The notes under the pieces: model-generated
The model's database searches: none
Told to the model about the DNA's origin: nothing
What the model saw: the letters and a program-made list of their open reading frames with translations, nothing else
Part shown: piece by piece, positions 17,432 through 28,400 of the stretch
Layout: each line of letters starts with the position of its first letter
How positions within the stretch are numbered: the first letter of the stretch is position 1
Made by a program: the position numbers and the translations under genes
Origin: Chromatiales bacterium
Lineage (GTDB): Bacteria > Pseudomonadota > Gammaproteobacteria > Granulosicoccales > Granulosicoccaceae
DNA: 56,632 nt
Direction of reading: 5' to 3'
Assembly: GCA_020631335.1 (NCBI GenBank)
Contig: JAHDHK010000003.1
Span: 1 to 56,632, forward strand

Positions 17432-18049
17432 ATGCTGGATAAACATGTCGTCCCGGTGATCAAACCACCTTTGCGCGCGGCAGCTGTGTGGCTGCACAAA
17501 AAAGGTATAAGAGCTGACCACGTCACCACCGCAGGATTTGTTGTCGGCTTAATCGGAGTACTGATGGTTGCTGTCAGTCAGCCATTGGCTGGTTTGTTCG
17601 CATTGCTGCTCAACCGACTCGCAGACGGCATTGACGGAGAACTGGCCCGACTGCACACACCCACCGATGCCGGTGCCTTTCTCGACATTTCACTCGACTT
17701 TATTTTCTACGCCATTTTTCCAGTGGGGTTTGCCATTGCCAGCCCCGATACCAATGCATTACCGGCGGCGGTGCTGGTGGCCAGTTTTGTCGGCACAGGG
17801 GCAAGCTTTCTTGCATTTTCGTCGATGGCCGGAAAACGCGATATCAAGCACCCGGAGTTCGGCTACAAGGGCTTGTATTATCTGGACGGACTCGCGGAAG
17901 GCACAGAAACGATCATCTGCTTTGTAGTCATGTGCCTGTTACCGGGCTACTTCCCGGTAATCGCATGGATATTTGCAGCGATATGTATTGTCACTGCATT
18001 CAACCGGGTAGCGTTTGGCTACCTGACGCTTAAAAAACAACCTGAATAG
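17432..18049 (+). CDS. ynjF: YnjF-like CDP-alcohol phosphatidyltransferase
   Basis: A 205-residue membrane enzyme of the CDP-alcohol phosphatidyltransferase superfamily. The full active-site motif DGIDGELARLHTPTDAGAFLDISLD matches D-x2-D-G-x2-A-R-x8-G-x3-D-x3-D, with about six helices around it. Members transfer a phosphatidyl group from CDP-diacylglycerol to an alcohol; the acceptor of the YnjF branch is unknown. The track start at 17396 is a TTG; the ATG at 17432 (MLDKHVVPVIKP) is preferred because it directly precedes the conserved region. Location after ynjBCD repeats the enterobacterial order, hinting that the imported ligand may be the acceptor alcohol. The gene converges with typA. Confidence 0.88.
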   Translation: MLDKHVVPVIKPPLRAAAVWLHKKGIRADHVTTAGFVVGLIGVLMVAVSQPLAGLFALLLNRLADGIDGELARLHTPTDAGAFLDISLDFIFYAIFPVGFAIASPDTNALPAAVLVASFVGTGASFLAFSSMAGKRDIKHPEFGYKGLYYLDGLAEGTETIICFVVMCLLPGYFPVIAWIFAAICIVTAFNRVAFGYLTLKKQPE

Positions 18050-18090
18050 AACGACGCATTCTTATTGACTCAGCCGTCCTTAACCCTAGG

Positions 18091-19920
18091 CTAGGCAGCC
18101 GCTCTTGAAGCACGCTTACGATCAGTTTCCTTGAGCATTTTCTTACGCAGTCTGATGCTCTCAGGTGTGACTTCAACCAGCTCATCGTCTTCAATAAATT
18201 CCAGCGCCTGCTCAAGGGTATGAATGATAGGCGGTGTCAGCGTCAGCGCTTCATCTGTGCCGGATGCACGGATGTTGGTCAGTTGCTTGCCCTTGGTGGC
18301 ATTGACAGTCAAATCATTCGAGCGAGTGTGAATACCGATGATCTGACCTTCATAGATGTCCACTGCGTGACCCAGAAACAATCGCCCGCGATCCTGCAGG
18401 TTAAACAGTGAAAATGCAGCTGTTTTTCCAGTGACCATGGATACCAGCACACCATTCTGGCGAGCTGCGACCTTGCCGGCTTTCACCTGCCCGTAGTGAT
18501 CAAAAACACTGGTCAGAATACCGGAACCAGACGTCATCGTTAAAAACTGTCCTCGAAAACCGATCAGACCGCGAGACGGAATAACAAATTCCATTTTGAC
18601 GCGACCTTTACCATCAGGTTCCATGTTTTTCATTTCGGCTTTGCGCAAACCGAGCTCTTCCATTACCCCGCCCTGATGGGCGTCTTCAACATCGACGACC
18701 AGCATTTCAAACGGCTCCTGAATAACGCCGTCAATTTCTTTTTGAATAACCTCAGGTCGTGACACGCCCACTTCAAAGCCTTCGCGTCGCATGGTTTCAA
18801 TCAACACTGACAGGTGTAACTCACCTCTGCCGGACACTTTGAATTTATCGGCGGTGTCACCTTCTTCAACTCGCAGTGCGACGTTATGGATCAGTTCCTG
18901 TTCGAGCCGCTCACGAATATTGCGCGAGGTGACATATTTGCCTTCCTTTCCGGCAAATGGAGAATCGTTGACACTGAAAGTCATGCTAACCGTTGGCTCA
19001 TCTACCGACAACGCCGGCAGTGCCTCAACGTTGTTAGGATCGCAAAGCGTGTCAGAGATGCCCAGCCCGTCTATACCGGTGATACAGACAATGTCTCCAG
19101 CGGTCGCCTGATCGGTATCAACGCGCTCAAGCCCCATGTACCCTTTGACGTTGAGGACCCTGCCTTTGCGCTCATTACCGCTGGCAGCTTTGATCACGAC
19201 TTGCTGATTCGGCGTGAGCACTCCACGCGTAATTCGACCAACGCCGATCACCCCGACGTAACTGTCGTAGTCGAGCGCTGATATCTGCATTTGGAAGTCA
19301 CCGGCAATATCAACATCAGGCGTGGGGACTTTCTCCGTAATCATTTCAAACAGAGGCGTCATATCTTCAGCCATATCGTCGTAATCAAGCCCGGCAATAC
19401 CGTTGATGGCCGACGTATAGATCACCGGAAAATCCAGCTGCTCATCAGTTGCCCCCAGCCGATCAAACAAATCAAACACCTGATCCATCACCCAGTCAGG
19501 CCGTGCACCGGGACGATCAATTTTGTTGATCACAACAATCGGATTGAGACCCTGCTCAAACGCTTTTGAGGTCACAAACCGCGTTTGCGGCATGGGGCCA
19601 TCTACCGCATCGACCAGCAGCAGCACGCTGTCGACCATTGAGAGCACCCGCTCTACTTCGCCGCCAAAGTCGGCGTGCCCCGGTGTGTCAACGATGTTTA
19701 TACGGAAGTCACGCCACTCGATGGCGGTGTTTTTGGCGAGAATCGTTATTCCCCGCTCTTTCTCCTGGTCATTCGAATCCATGATGCGTTCTGCATCCTG
19801 GGACTTGCGATCGAGCGTACCTGACTGGTTCAGGAGTTTGTCGACCAAAGTGGTTTTACCATGGTCGACGTGCGCAATGATGGCAATATTGCGGAGATTA
19901 TCGGTAGTTTTCTGGGACAT
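18091..19920 (-). CDS. typA: Ribosome-associated GTPase BipA/TypA
   Basis: A 609-residue translational GTPase of full family length. G motifs are intact: AHVDHGKTT (G1), RGITI (G2), [12 protein letters not shown] (G3), NKIDRPGA (G4) and the TSAINGIAG region (G5). Domain II begins near residue 205, an EF-G III/V-like region follows from about 305, and the BipA-specific C-terminal domain contains [10 protein letters not shown]-like sequence ([19 protein letters not shown]). BipA assists 50S assembly and low-temperature or stress growth. It is monocistronic, with roughly 250 bases of non-coding DNA upstream that must hold its promoter. Confidence 0.97.
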   Translation of the reverse strand: MSQKTTDNLRNIAIIAHVDHGKTTLVDKLLNQSGTLDRKSQDAERIMDSNDQEKERGITILAKNTAIEWRDFRINIVDTPGHADFGGEVERVLSMVDSVLLLVDAVDGPMPQTRFVTSKAFEQGLNPIVVINKIDRPGARPDWVMDQVFDLFDRLGATDEQLDFPVIYTSAINGIAGLDYDDMAEDMTPLFEMITEKVPTPDVDIAGDFQMQISALDYDSYVGVIGVGRITRGVLTPNQQVVIKAASGNERKGRVLNVKGYMGLERVDTDQATAGDIVCITGIDGLGISDTLCDPNNVEALPALSVDEPTVSMTFSVNDSPFAGKEGKYVTSRNIRERLEQELIHNVALRVEEGDTADKFKVSGRGELHLSVLIETMRREGFEVGVSRPEVIQKEIDGVIQEPFEMLVVDVEDAHQGGVMEELGLRKAEMKNMEPDGKGRVKMEFVIPSRGLIGFRGQFLTMTSGSGILTSVFDHYGQVKAGKVAARQNGVLVSMVTGKTAAFSLFNLQDRGRLFLGHAVDIYEGQIIGIHTRSNDLTVNATKGKQLTNIRASGTDEALTLTPPIIHTLEQALEFIEDDELVEVTPESIRLRKKMLKETDRKRASRAAA

Positions 19921-20167
19921 ATCGGCTGGGCTGGACCGGCCTATGCCGGTAGAAATACATTAATTAAGAGGCGCGATTATACAGATCGCTGGCCAAAAGC
20001 GTACCAGCAGGGAATATTAAGTTACTTATCTGCGGATCGAGTGTAGGTTTCAACCCTGATTTTTACCAGCATTCGTGTAAATGCCGTCAATATTTCGCAA
20101 TAGCTTCGCGCTCTGTCGCCCGGTGACGGATGGCGTGGCACAGATGAATTGTGCGGCAATGTATGGC

Positions 20168-20953
20168 CTACGAATTAACCAGCACCTCAGGCGGCTCTTT
20201 CGCCCCGGTCATGAATGCGACGGCATCGGACATGGAATATTCATTCGGATCGATGACGCACAACCGTTTGCCCAGCCGGTGTACGTGAATGCGATCTGCA
20301 ACCTCGAATACGTGCGGCATATTGTGCGAAATTAGAATAATAGGAATACCGCGTGCCCGCACATCCTGGATCAACTCGAGTACTCGTCGCGACTCTTTGA
20401 CCCCAAGTGCGGCTGTCGGCTCATCCATTATGATAACTTTCGAGCCGAACGCGGCTGCTCTGGCGACGGCCACCCCCTGACGCTGACCACCCGACAACGT
20501 TTCTACAGACTGCGATATATTCTGAATGGTCAGCAAACCTAGTTCCGAGAGTTTGTCACGCGCCTGTTTTTCCATTTCTTTGCGATCGAGCTTGCGAAAC
20601 CACTTACCCATCACCCCGGGCTTGCGAAGCTCACGCCCGAGAAACATGTTGTCGGTTATCGACAGCGCCGGAGACAACGCCAGGTTCTGGTAGACGGTTT
20701 CAATGCCGGCATCACGCGCCTGCATCGGTGAGCTGAAGTTGACAGACTGACCATTCAGCCAGATTTGCCCGCCATCAGGCGTCACTGCCCCGGATATAGC
20801 TTTAATCAGTGTCGACTTGCCTGCCCCGTTATCACCGATTACCGCGAGCACTTCACCCGGGTAGAGTTCAAGATCAGCGTTGTCCAGCGCCACGACGCGA
20901 CCATAGCGTTTGGTCAGTCGAGAGGCTTTAAGCACGGGTTCGCGCTGGCTCAT
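20168..20953 (-). CDS. frcA: Fructose-type sugar ABC transporter ATP-binding protein FrcA
   Basis: A single-domain sugar importer ATPase of about 261 residues. Walker A is GDNGAGKST, the signature is LSGGQRQGVAVARA, Walker B is KVIIMDEPTAALG and the switch His is in ILISHNMPHV. Xylose/ribose systems usually have duplicated ATPases; the single domain is characteristic of FrcA-like proteins. The track start is 20974, but the ATG at 20953 (MSQREPVLKAS) overlaps the permease stop as ATGA and has AAGGTGG upstream, so it is preferred. It is the last gene of the frcBCA operon. Confidence 0.85.
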   Translation of the reverse strand: MSQREPVLKASRLTKRYGRVVALDNADLELYPGEVLAVIGDNGAGKSTLIKAISGAVTPDGGQIWLNGQSVNFSSPMQARDAGIETVYQNLALSPALSITDNMFLGRELRKPGVMGKWFRKLDRKEMEKQARDKLSELGLLTIQNISQSVETLSGGQRQGVAVARAAAFGSKVIIMDEPTAALGVKESRRVLELIQDVRARGIPIILISHNMPHVFEVADRIHVHRLGKRLCVIDPNEYSMSDAVAFMTGAKEPPEVLVNS

Positions 20954-22015
20954 GTCGCCACCTTCCTGATCCACTGATCAACTGCCACCGCAAGAATAAT
21001 AAGCACCCCGATCAGCAGATACGTCCACTGCGGGTTGGTCCCGATGATACCAAGCCCCAACGTAAAAACGCCGACAATCAGCGCTCCGAATATCATCCCC
21101 ATAATCGAGCCTCGTCCGCCGAAAAGCGAAATCCCCCCGATGACAACCGCGGTAATTGATTCGATATTTGCAAATTGCCCTGCGGTCGGTGAAACGGAAC
21201 CGATGCGTCCGATCAATGCCCAGCCCGCTAACGCGCATATAAGCCCTGCAACGACATAGACCGAAATAAGTACACGCTTGGTACGAACACCACTGAGCTC
21301 GGCAGCATCTATATCGTCACCAACCGCGTACACATGGCGCCCCCAGGCGGTATGATTTAATACATAAGCCAGTACGACAATAAGCAGCACCATTCAAAAA
21401 AGAAAACATCTCTCCTTCGTATTTAAGCTTCGTACCGAAAAACTGAAGAATCGGCGCTTCTTTGGAGATATCTCTGCTTCTGATCGTTTCATTCGCCGAG
21501 TACAAAAAGTTAGTCGCCAGAACGATCTGCCAGGTACCTAAAGTAACAATAAACGGCGGAAGCCTAACCACGGCAACCAGAAAGCCGTTCAGCAACCCGC
21601 ACAATCCCCCGACAGCAAAACCACAGAGGATTGCAAACTCTGCCGGCAATCCGTAGCGAAAGGTAAATTGCCCCATGACTACCGATGACAACACCATGAT
21701 GGCACCTACCGACAGATCGATGCCGCCGGTGAGGATAACTAGTGACTGCGCCGCCCCGACTATGCCGACAATAGCCACCTGCTGCAGTATTAAACTCAGG
21801 GAGAAAGGAGTAAAAAATCGCTCACCGATATCAAAACCAAAGGTGTTGAACCCGAAAACGAAGATGGACACCACAAGGACAATCAGTGGTACCAGTGACG
21901 GGTTCTTGTGCAGTAGATTCTGCACCCATACCGCTGCACCCGGTCGGGTATCATCGAATGACGCGACCTCTTGTGCACTCGCCTCCAACGGCTTTTCAAA
22001 ATCCTGTGCGCTCAA
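20950..22015 (-). pseudogene. frcC: Frameshifted sugar ABC permease FrcC
   Basis: Two track ORFs (21317..22069 and 20950..21393) are the front and back of one permease. The front holds GGIDLSVGAIMVLSSVVMGQ and LPPFIVTLGTWQIVLATNFL; the back holds HTAWGRHVYAVGDDIDAAELSGV and FGGRGSIMGMIFGALI. All are BPD_transp_2 (RbsC/FrcC) blocks, in the right order. Reading changes frame at 21393-21404 beside a T6 tract (minus strand TTTTTTGAATGG). Removing one A of the GAA at 21393-21394 restores ...MFSFLMVLLIVVLAYVLN... without a stop. The start is likely the TTG at 22015 (LSAQDFEKP) behind AAGGTGGGGG rather than the ATG at 22069. It is either a true mutation inactivating uptake or a homopolymer sequencing error. 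Confidence 0.8.
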
Positions 22016-22121
22016 CCCTGCCCCCACCTTGATGCGAAATGATCGCCAGGCTCTCACATTACATTGCACTACCGCCGCGGTGTAACAGAGAGCATCTCAT
22101 GTATTTCAGAATTTCAGGTAG

Positions 22122-22153
22122 AAAAAAGCGGTGCTCCATAGCACCGCTTTTTT
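22122..22153 (-). terminator. Intra-operon rho-independent terminator between frcB and frcC
   Basis: A perfect 7-bp GC-rich stem (GCGGTGC / GCACCGC) with a 6-base loop is extended by A6/T6 on the two sides, so it is a strong intrinsic terminator on either strand. It lies 40 bases past the frcB stop and about 105 bases before the chosen frcC start. Such hairpins after the binding-protein gene commonly make the binding protein more abundant than permease and ATPase. Confidence 0.88.
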
Positions 22154-22192
22154 CCTTACTACCATTACTTATACAGCTTTATAACTGAGCAA

Positions 22193-23224
22193 TCAGCCCC
22201 AGCACTTATCAGTGCCTTCTTTAGTGTCAATAGAGTCAACACCATCAACAGGCTTATCAGTCACCAGGTTTACACCGGTGTCGAAGAATTCCAGGCCCGG
22301 TGTGTTTTCAGGCTTGGAACCATCTTTGGCCCATGCGGCAATTGCCTCGATACCCAGTGATGCCATCAGCAGCGGATATTGCTGCGAAGTTGCACCGATA
22401 ACACCGTCGGCCACGTCAGCTACACCCGGGCAGCCACCATCAACAGACACGATGAGTACATCACCTTCGCGACCAACAGCCTTCAGCGCTTCATAAGCAC
22501 CGGATGCAGCCGGCTCGTTGATGGTGTAGACCACGTTAATGCCCGGGTCTTTACTCAACAAAGTTTCCATGGCTTTGCGACCACCTTCTTCGTTACCGGC
22601 GGTGACTTCATTTCCGACAATTCGAGGATCTTCTTCATCACCCCATTTATTGGGATCACCGAGGTCAATACCGAACCCCTGCAGGAAACCCTGATCGCGG
22701 AGCACACCGACAGATGGCTGACTGACAGCAAGATCCAGCATGGCTATTTTTGCATTTGCCGCATCATCACCCATGGCAGCAGCAGCCCACGCACCGATAA
22801 GCTCACCTGCTTTGAAGTTATCCGTCGCAAACGTGGCATCGGCAGCATCGATAGGCTCAAGTGGTGTATCAAGCGCTATAACCAGCAAACCAGCTTCGCG
22901 CGCCTGCTCAACCGCCGGCACAATACCTTTGGTATCAGAGGCTGTAAGCAGAATACCCTTTGCGCCATCGGCAATACAGGTTTCGATAGCAGCCACCTGT
23001 GTTTCCGAGTCACCATCGACTTTACCGGCATAGGCTTTCAGTGAAACGCCGAGCTCTTCAGCTTTGGCCGTTGCACCTTCTTTCATTTTAACGAAGAACG
23101 GGTTGGTATCCGTTTTGGTGATCAGGCATGCGCTGACACCGTGCCCACCGGCATAAGCCGATGACGTGGCCAACAGGCCGAGACCGACCAGTCCGGTCAG
23201 GGACGTAATAGTAGGCTTTTTCAT
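22193..23224 (-). CDS. frcB: Sugar ABC transporter substrate-binding protein FrcB
   Basis: A 343-residue periplasmic binding protein of the Peripla_BP_4 (ribose/fructose) type. The track start at 23281 is replaced by the ATG at 23224, which follows CAGGAGAG and yields [27 protein letters not shown], a Sec signal cleaved near AYA/GG. The mature protein begins with [21 protein letters not shown] and has the hinge strands [16 protein letters not shown] and [23 protein letters not shown]. Length and motifs fit FrcB of Sinorhizobium, which binds fructose, mannose and ribose. It is the first and probably most highly expressed gene of frcBCA and is divergent from the ROK regulator. Confidence 0.88.
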   Translation of the reverse strand: MKKPTITSLTGLVGLGLLATSSAYAGGHGVSACLITKTDTNPFFVKMKEGATAKAEELGVSLKAYAGKVDGDSETQVAAIETCIADGAKGILLTASDTKGIVPAVEQAREAGLLVIALDTPLEPIDAADATFATDNFKAGELIGAWAAAAMGDDAANAKIAMLDLAVSQPSVGVLRDQGFLQGFGIDLGDPNKWGDEEDPRIVGNEVTAGNEEGGRKAMETLLSKDPGINVVYTINEPAASGAYEALKAVGREGDVLIVSVDGGCPGVADVADGVIGATSQQYPLLMASLGIEAIAAWAKDGSKPENTPGLEFFDTGVNLVTDKPVDGVDSIDTKEGTDKCWG

Positions 23225-23341
23225 ATGTTTCTCTCCTGGCATAGAATGGAAGGACCAGCGTTGCACTGGCAGTGTAACCACTGAATGCGCGTTGAATCCT
23301 CACTTTCAAGATTCACATACAAAGTCGACGCCTGTCAATAA

Positions 23342-23371
23342 ATAATTCAAATTGATTTATTATTGAATTAT
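23342..23371. promoter_or_regulatory. Palindromic candidate operator between frcB and frcR
   Basis: A perfect 9-bp inverted repeat ATAATTCAA-N12-TTGAATTAT ends 16 bases before the frcR start codon and lies about 120 bases upstream of frcB. A second inverted pair, AATAAAT / ATTTATT (23338-23344 and 23355-23361), is interleaved with it. The AT-rich setting also suits the two divergent promoters. ROK repressors bind AT-rich palindromes, so FrcR autoregulation and frcBCA control through this site is the likely role. This is inference. Confidence 0.6.
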
Positions 23372-23387
23372 GTGTCAGTCTTAGCTC

Positions 23388-24614
23388 ATGAGCGCCGGTA
23401 AAGAATCAACCCAGACATCCACCGTACTTGACCCCGGCGGTGGCGCCAACCTGTCGCGCGTGCGAGACCACAATCAGCGTCTGGTGCTTTCTATGGTGCA
23501 AAGACACGGCAGCCTGCCGAAGTCAGAGATTGCACTGCGCACCGGGTTATCAGCGCAAACAGTGACGGTCATCATGCGAGCACTGGAAGAGGACGATCTC
23601 TTAGTCAAAGGCGAACCGTTGCGCGGTAAGGTTGGTCAGCCATCCATACCCATGTCGCTTAATCCGGATGGTGCTTTTTCAATCGGGTTAAAGATAGGCC
23701 GCCGCAGTGCGGACTTAATGATGATTGATTTAACCGGTCAGCAACGCGCTGTGCTCAGAAAGCACTTCACCTACCCTGCCCCGAAGGTGATCAAACGTTT
23801 TGCCGTCGAGGGAATAAAACAGTTACGCGAACAGCTGCCAGGCAAACACCGTCAGCGACTGGCCGGAATCGGCGTATCGATGCCGCACGAGCTATGGCAC
23901 TGGGCAGACAAAATCGGCGCACCGCAAAAAACCATGGATCAGTGGCGGGACTTCAGCTTCAGTGAAGAGCTTGCCGGTAAACACGGACTGGAGGTATACA
24001 CAAGAAACGATGCGACCGCCGCCTGCGGCGCAGAAATGGTTTACGGTAAAGGGGCCGGGCTCCCCGACTTTCTGTACATTTTTATGGGCACATTCATTGG
24101 CGGAGGCGTGGTGCTCAACCATTCACTTTTTCCCGGCAGAACAGGCAACGCCGGCGCACTTGGACCAATGCCGGTGCGCAATCACAAAGGAGAGTTCTCT
24201 CAACTCATTGACCACGCATCAGTCATCAAACTGGAATGGATGCTTGCCGAACAGGGTGTTGATCCATCACCGGTATGGAAGAAACCCGATGACTGGTCAT
24301 GCTTTTCCAGCGTGGTTGAACAATGGATCGACGGCATCGCAGAGCACATCGCTGCCACTACCGTATCGGCCTGCTCAGTGATCGACTTTTCTGCCATTGT
24401 GCTTGACGGTGCGATTCCACCATGGGTCAAAGAACAAATGGTCACCGCCTGCAATCGTGAACTGTCCAAAATGAATCTGCAGGGCCTGCTGATACCCCCG
24501 CAGATCATTGCCGGCAGCGTCGGCAGTGATGCACGCGTCATTGGTGCCGCCTGCCTGCCGCTGTTCAGCCGCTATTTTCTGGATTTGAGCGTACTGTTTT
24601 CGGAGCGGGCATAG
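23388..24614 (+). CDS. frcR: ROK-family transcriptional regulator (FrcR-type)
   Basis: A 408-residue ROK repressor. Residues about 20-85 form a winged helix-turn-helix (SLPKSEIALRTGLSAQTVTVIMRALEED). The sugar-kinase-like ROK domain follows, with the phosphate-binding FSIGLKIGRRSADL, the central YTRNDATAACGAEM and FMGTFIGGGVVLNHSLFPGRTGNAGALG. The usual zinc-binding C-x-C-G-x2-G-C-x-E of many ROK proteins is not evident. It is divergent from frcB with a palindrome between them, which strongly suggests control of the frc operon by sugar or sugar phosphate. The stop TAG is followed immediately by the GTG of the kinase gene. Confidence 0.88.
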   Translation: MSAGKESTQTSTVLDPGGGANLSRVRDHNQRLVLSMVQRHGSLPKSEIALRTGLSAQTVTVIMRALEEDDLLVKGEPLRGKVGQPSIPMSLNPDGAFSIGLKIGRRSADLMMIDLTGQQRAVLRKHFTYPAPKVIKRFAVEGIKQLREQLPGKHRQRLAGIGVSMPHELWHWADKIGAPQKTMDQWRDFSFSEELAGKHGLEVYTRNDATAACGAEMVYGKGAGLPDFLYIFMGTFIGGGVVLNHSLFPGRTGNAGALGPMPVRNHKGEFSQLIDHASVIKLEWMLAEQGVDPSPVWKKPDDWSCFSSVVEQWIDGIAEHIAATTVSACSVIDFSAIVLDGAIPPWVKEQMVTACNRELSKMNLQGLLIPPQIIAGSVGSDARVIGAACLPLFSRYFLDLSVLFSERA

Positions 24615-25265
24615 GTGAGCAGTGAACTGCACGACATTGCCCGACAACTCCTTGAGCAACAATCATCTCGCACCATGGTGGCTATTGCAGGCGCACCTGC
24701 GTCGGGCAAGTCAACGCTGGCCGATCAACTGCAGGAGGTAATCGATCAGATCGCCAACGAGGAATGTGCAGTGGTACTGCCGATGGACGGGTTCCATCTG
24801 GACAATATGCTTCTCGATGAAGACCACGCCCGGGATCGCAAGGGTGCTTCACATACCTTTGACTTTGATGGACTTCATCACATGCTGCAAAGAGTAGCTG
24901 CTGCAGAAACCGAGGTGATTATCCCGACCTTTGATCGAGCACTGGATCTTGCACGTGCAGGTGCCCGGCGCATCAGGCCGAAGCATCGAATTGTTATTGT
25001 CGAAGGCAATTACCTGCTGCTTGCACTACCGCCATGGCAGCAGCTACACAGTCTGTTCCACTACCGTATCTTCCTCGACGTACCCGAAACAGTATTGCTG
25101 GACCGGTTACAGCAGCGGTGGCTGGATCACGATCATTCTGCGGACGAGGCAATGTCGAGAGCCCAATCGAACGATATACCCAATGCCAGACAAGTGATCG
25201 ATAATCGCCTGCCGGAAGATCGGGTGTTAACGCTGGAGCACGTGATGAACAACCCTTCGCAATAA
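24615..25265 (+). CDS. frcK: FrcK-like P-loop sugar/nucleoside kinase
   Basis: A 216-residue P-loop kinase of the uridine-kinase/pantothenate-kinase-like group. Walker A is GAPASGKST near residue 26, followed by VLPMDGFHLDN, a phosphate-acceptor region characteristic of this group, and FDGLHHMLQRV and VIVEGNYLLLA. FrcK beside frcBCA in rhizobia is the same type, presumed to phosphorylate the imported sugar. A GTG start at 24615 directly abuts the frcR stop, so the two are translationally coupled. No frameshift or missing motif was seen. Confidence 0.8.
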   Translation: MSSELHDIARQLLEQQSSRTMVAIAGAPASGKSTLADQLQEVIDQIANEECAVVLPMDGFHLDNMLLDEDHARDRKGASHTFDFDGLHHMLQRVAAAETEVIIPTFDRALDLARAGARRIRPKHRIVIVEGNYLLLALPPWQQLHSLFHYRIFLDVPETVLLDRLQQRWLDHDHSADEAMSRAQSNDIPNARQVIDNRLPEDRVLTLEHVMNNPSQ

Positions 25266-25405
25266 CCTATTTGTAGTACCGACAGCAAAGACGACTTCAA
25301 CGATACTCATTGTTGTTATTGATTTTCCGGTCGAATCAACTTACTGACAGAAGTCCGAGTGCTAACTCCCAACGACCAATGACAGCGGACAGTCACGAGT
25401 ATTGA

Positions 25406-28400
25406 ATGGAAACCAGCGAAACATCTCCAAACGGCGCGAAGGTAATCAATAACCGGGCGACTACTTTCCTTTCTCGCGACCTCGCTATACTCGCCAGCAA
25501 AATCCACCGATCAGACTGCAATACCGCGTCATCCAGCGCACAAAACATCCCACCAGCACATTTTGATGTCATCATTGTCGGCAGTGGTTACGGCGGTGCA
25601 GTTGCAGCAGATTCCTTCAGCAAATGCACGATTACCGATGAAACCACCGGCAAACGTCGACCGATACGCGTCTGCGTGCTCGAGCGCGGCAAAGAGTTTC
25701 TGCCGGGCGCATTTCCAAGCGGTTTTGCAGATTTGCCCGGGCAGTTGAGAATCGCTCAGCCCGGCAGCGCCGGTGCCGGTGGCAATGCACTCGGGCTTTT
25801 TGAAATACGACTCGGTGCAAAAGCATCCGCAGTGGTAGCCAACGGCCTCGGCGGTGGATCATTGATCAATGCGGGTGTGCTGCTGGAACCCTCACCTCAA
25901 ATAATCGAAAAGTGGCCATCCACACTGCAGGGGAATGAACTGCAGACCTGCTACCAGGATGCGAAACAAGTCCTGGGGGTTGAGCACAACAGTAAACCGA
26001 ACACGGTTGCTAAATTCAATGCCGAGCCACTGAAATATAAATTACTAAATAAACTAGGCGGCAATAAGGCGCAGCCGGTACCAGTCAGCATTGCACTGGA
26101 AAATGAAACAGGGAATCCGGTATCCCTGAATGCATGCATTGGTTGCGGCGACTGCGCACAGGGTTGCAACCACAACGCTAAAAAATCACTCGACACCAAC
26201 CTGCTTGCTAAAGCAGTTAACCAGGGTGCAGAAATCTACTGTGGCGCAACTGTTGAACGGTTCGATAAACATGAAACCGGCTGGCAGGTTTATGTCAATT
26301 ACTCCGATCCGACAAGAAGAAAAAGAACTTCACAACCGCTGGTGTTGCGCTGCACCAAACTGGTGATGGCGGCAGGTACCTATGCAACCAGTGAAATCAT
26401 GTTCAGGTCTCAACATCAGTCATCACATTTTCTAAATTTCTCAGATATGCTTGGAAACAATTTCTCCGGCAATGGCGACAATATCGCAGCAATCACCAAC
26501 TGCAATATGCCGGTTAATATGGCTGCTGACGAAACTATAGCGCCGGGTATGCGGGAAGTCGGACCAACAATTACAGGAATGATCGACGCCCGCGACACCA
26601 ATGACATTCCATTGGCTATTCAGGAGCTGAGTATTCCGGCTGCGCTGAAGGGCATCCTCACCGAAGTTCTCGGACTGGTGCGTATCGTCCACGCGCTCAC
26701 CGATCAACAGGCAGCCGACGCGGCTAATTCTGACGACTACTGTTACGTGAGTACAGAAACGCTTGATAACAGTGCGATTATGATCATGATGGGAGACGAC
26801 GGAGCCAGCGGCCGGCTGGTATACGACCGTGCGACTTCAAGCATAAGCGTGCAATGGCCCGATCATCATTCACATACACGCAATCACTTATACAAGGCTC
26901 AAATAGATTATCTAAAGGCGCTGGCTAAAAAACACCTGGGGGTGACAGCGGTTGTCCATGACAATCCCTCCCGCAATCCGTTGGGTGAACAAATGCAGCA
27001 GATGATGAAAATCCCGGAAGGCCCGGTACTCACAGTTCACCCACTGGGTGGCTGCATCATTGGCGACAACGTGGAAACCGGGGTGGTAAACGATTGCGGC
27101 CAGGTGTTTAATGCCAGCTGCCCACAAGCAGACGGCACAGCCTTACAACATAATTTGTACGACGATCTTGTCGTGCTTGATGGCTCTATCCTGCCCGGCG
27201 CACCCGGCATTAATCCAGCCCTTTCCATCACCGCTATCGCATTGCGTGCCACGAAAAAGCTGAAGGAAAGATGGCTTTGGGAGGATCAAAGCAAAGAGCA
27301 TAACCACCCCCTGGTGCGACCCCGCTACACAACACAAACGGATCCGGAAAAAACACCACCCGCCAGACGGCCGACAGAAATCGCCATCACTGAACGACTT
27401 GTCGGCAATGCCACCTTAATTTGCGATGACAAACCGGTTGATGTGGTTATCGAAATGTCACTGGAAACCAAGCCGGTGCCGATTGCCCTCTGCACAAACG
27501 ATATTCTGCGAGAGATCGAGTTAGCAGATCCGGAAGATTCGCCGACATCCAATACCATTAGAATCTTTGATCGTCAGGACTGGAATACATTATTTGATCC
27601 AGAACACTCCCGCGAATTCAGAACCAGAACAAAAAAAACTGGCAGCAATGAGTGGCTTGAAATGCGAGCACAGTTTGACAAAAACCCGGATAAATATCTC
27701 GACAGTATCTGCCTGCTGTCTACCCGGGTAAGTGGCTCTATACACTTGTTTAAGGAGGTAGAAAGGGCATCGAGAAGCAGATTGATACACGGGTTTTCAA
27801 CCTGGGTTCGCAACAGAGGAGCACGTGAATATCTTTGGTCAGCGAAGGGTCAGAGTACAGGTGTGGGGAAACATTTGTCGTTAATGTGTGCACTATGGAA
27901 GCACGCAGGGCGTGAACGATACCTTGAATATGAACTGCAGGCTTCACCACCAACAAAACCTGTGAATTCGAAACTGGCAAATCTGATCACAGTGAACTCA
28001 ATCATTAGCGGTAAAAAAAGGTTTCGATACCAATCTCGATCGAATCCGTGGCGTCAGATGTCTGAAATCGATTTGATAACATTTCCCGGGTTAGCCGATG
28101 AAACCAAACCACGCCTGGTACTGGATCTATTTTATCTCGCCCGGAAAAAATCCCCACTGATGACAATTGTTTCAGAGGAGACCCTGCCTGACGGCTACAC
28201 CGATCTGACCATGTTTGGCATGCGCTTTTTTCGTGAGTTATTACTGCATCATTTTTTCAGCTTTATGGCGCCGCACGACTGGCGCGACATAAACAATGAT
28301 CAATCCGCACTGGACACATTTATAGAGAGAAAGCAGCCACAAACTGTGCATAGCAGTGAGAAAAACGAGTATATCTACAACATGGCAGCGCTACCGCAAG

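Noticed and set aside
21391-21404. Programmed ribosomal frameshift in frcC
   Set aside because: The T6 tract would favour a -1 slip, but the shift needed is +1, and no stop in the zero frame pauses ribosomes there as in prfB. A mutation or sequencing error is simpler.
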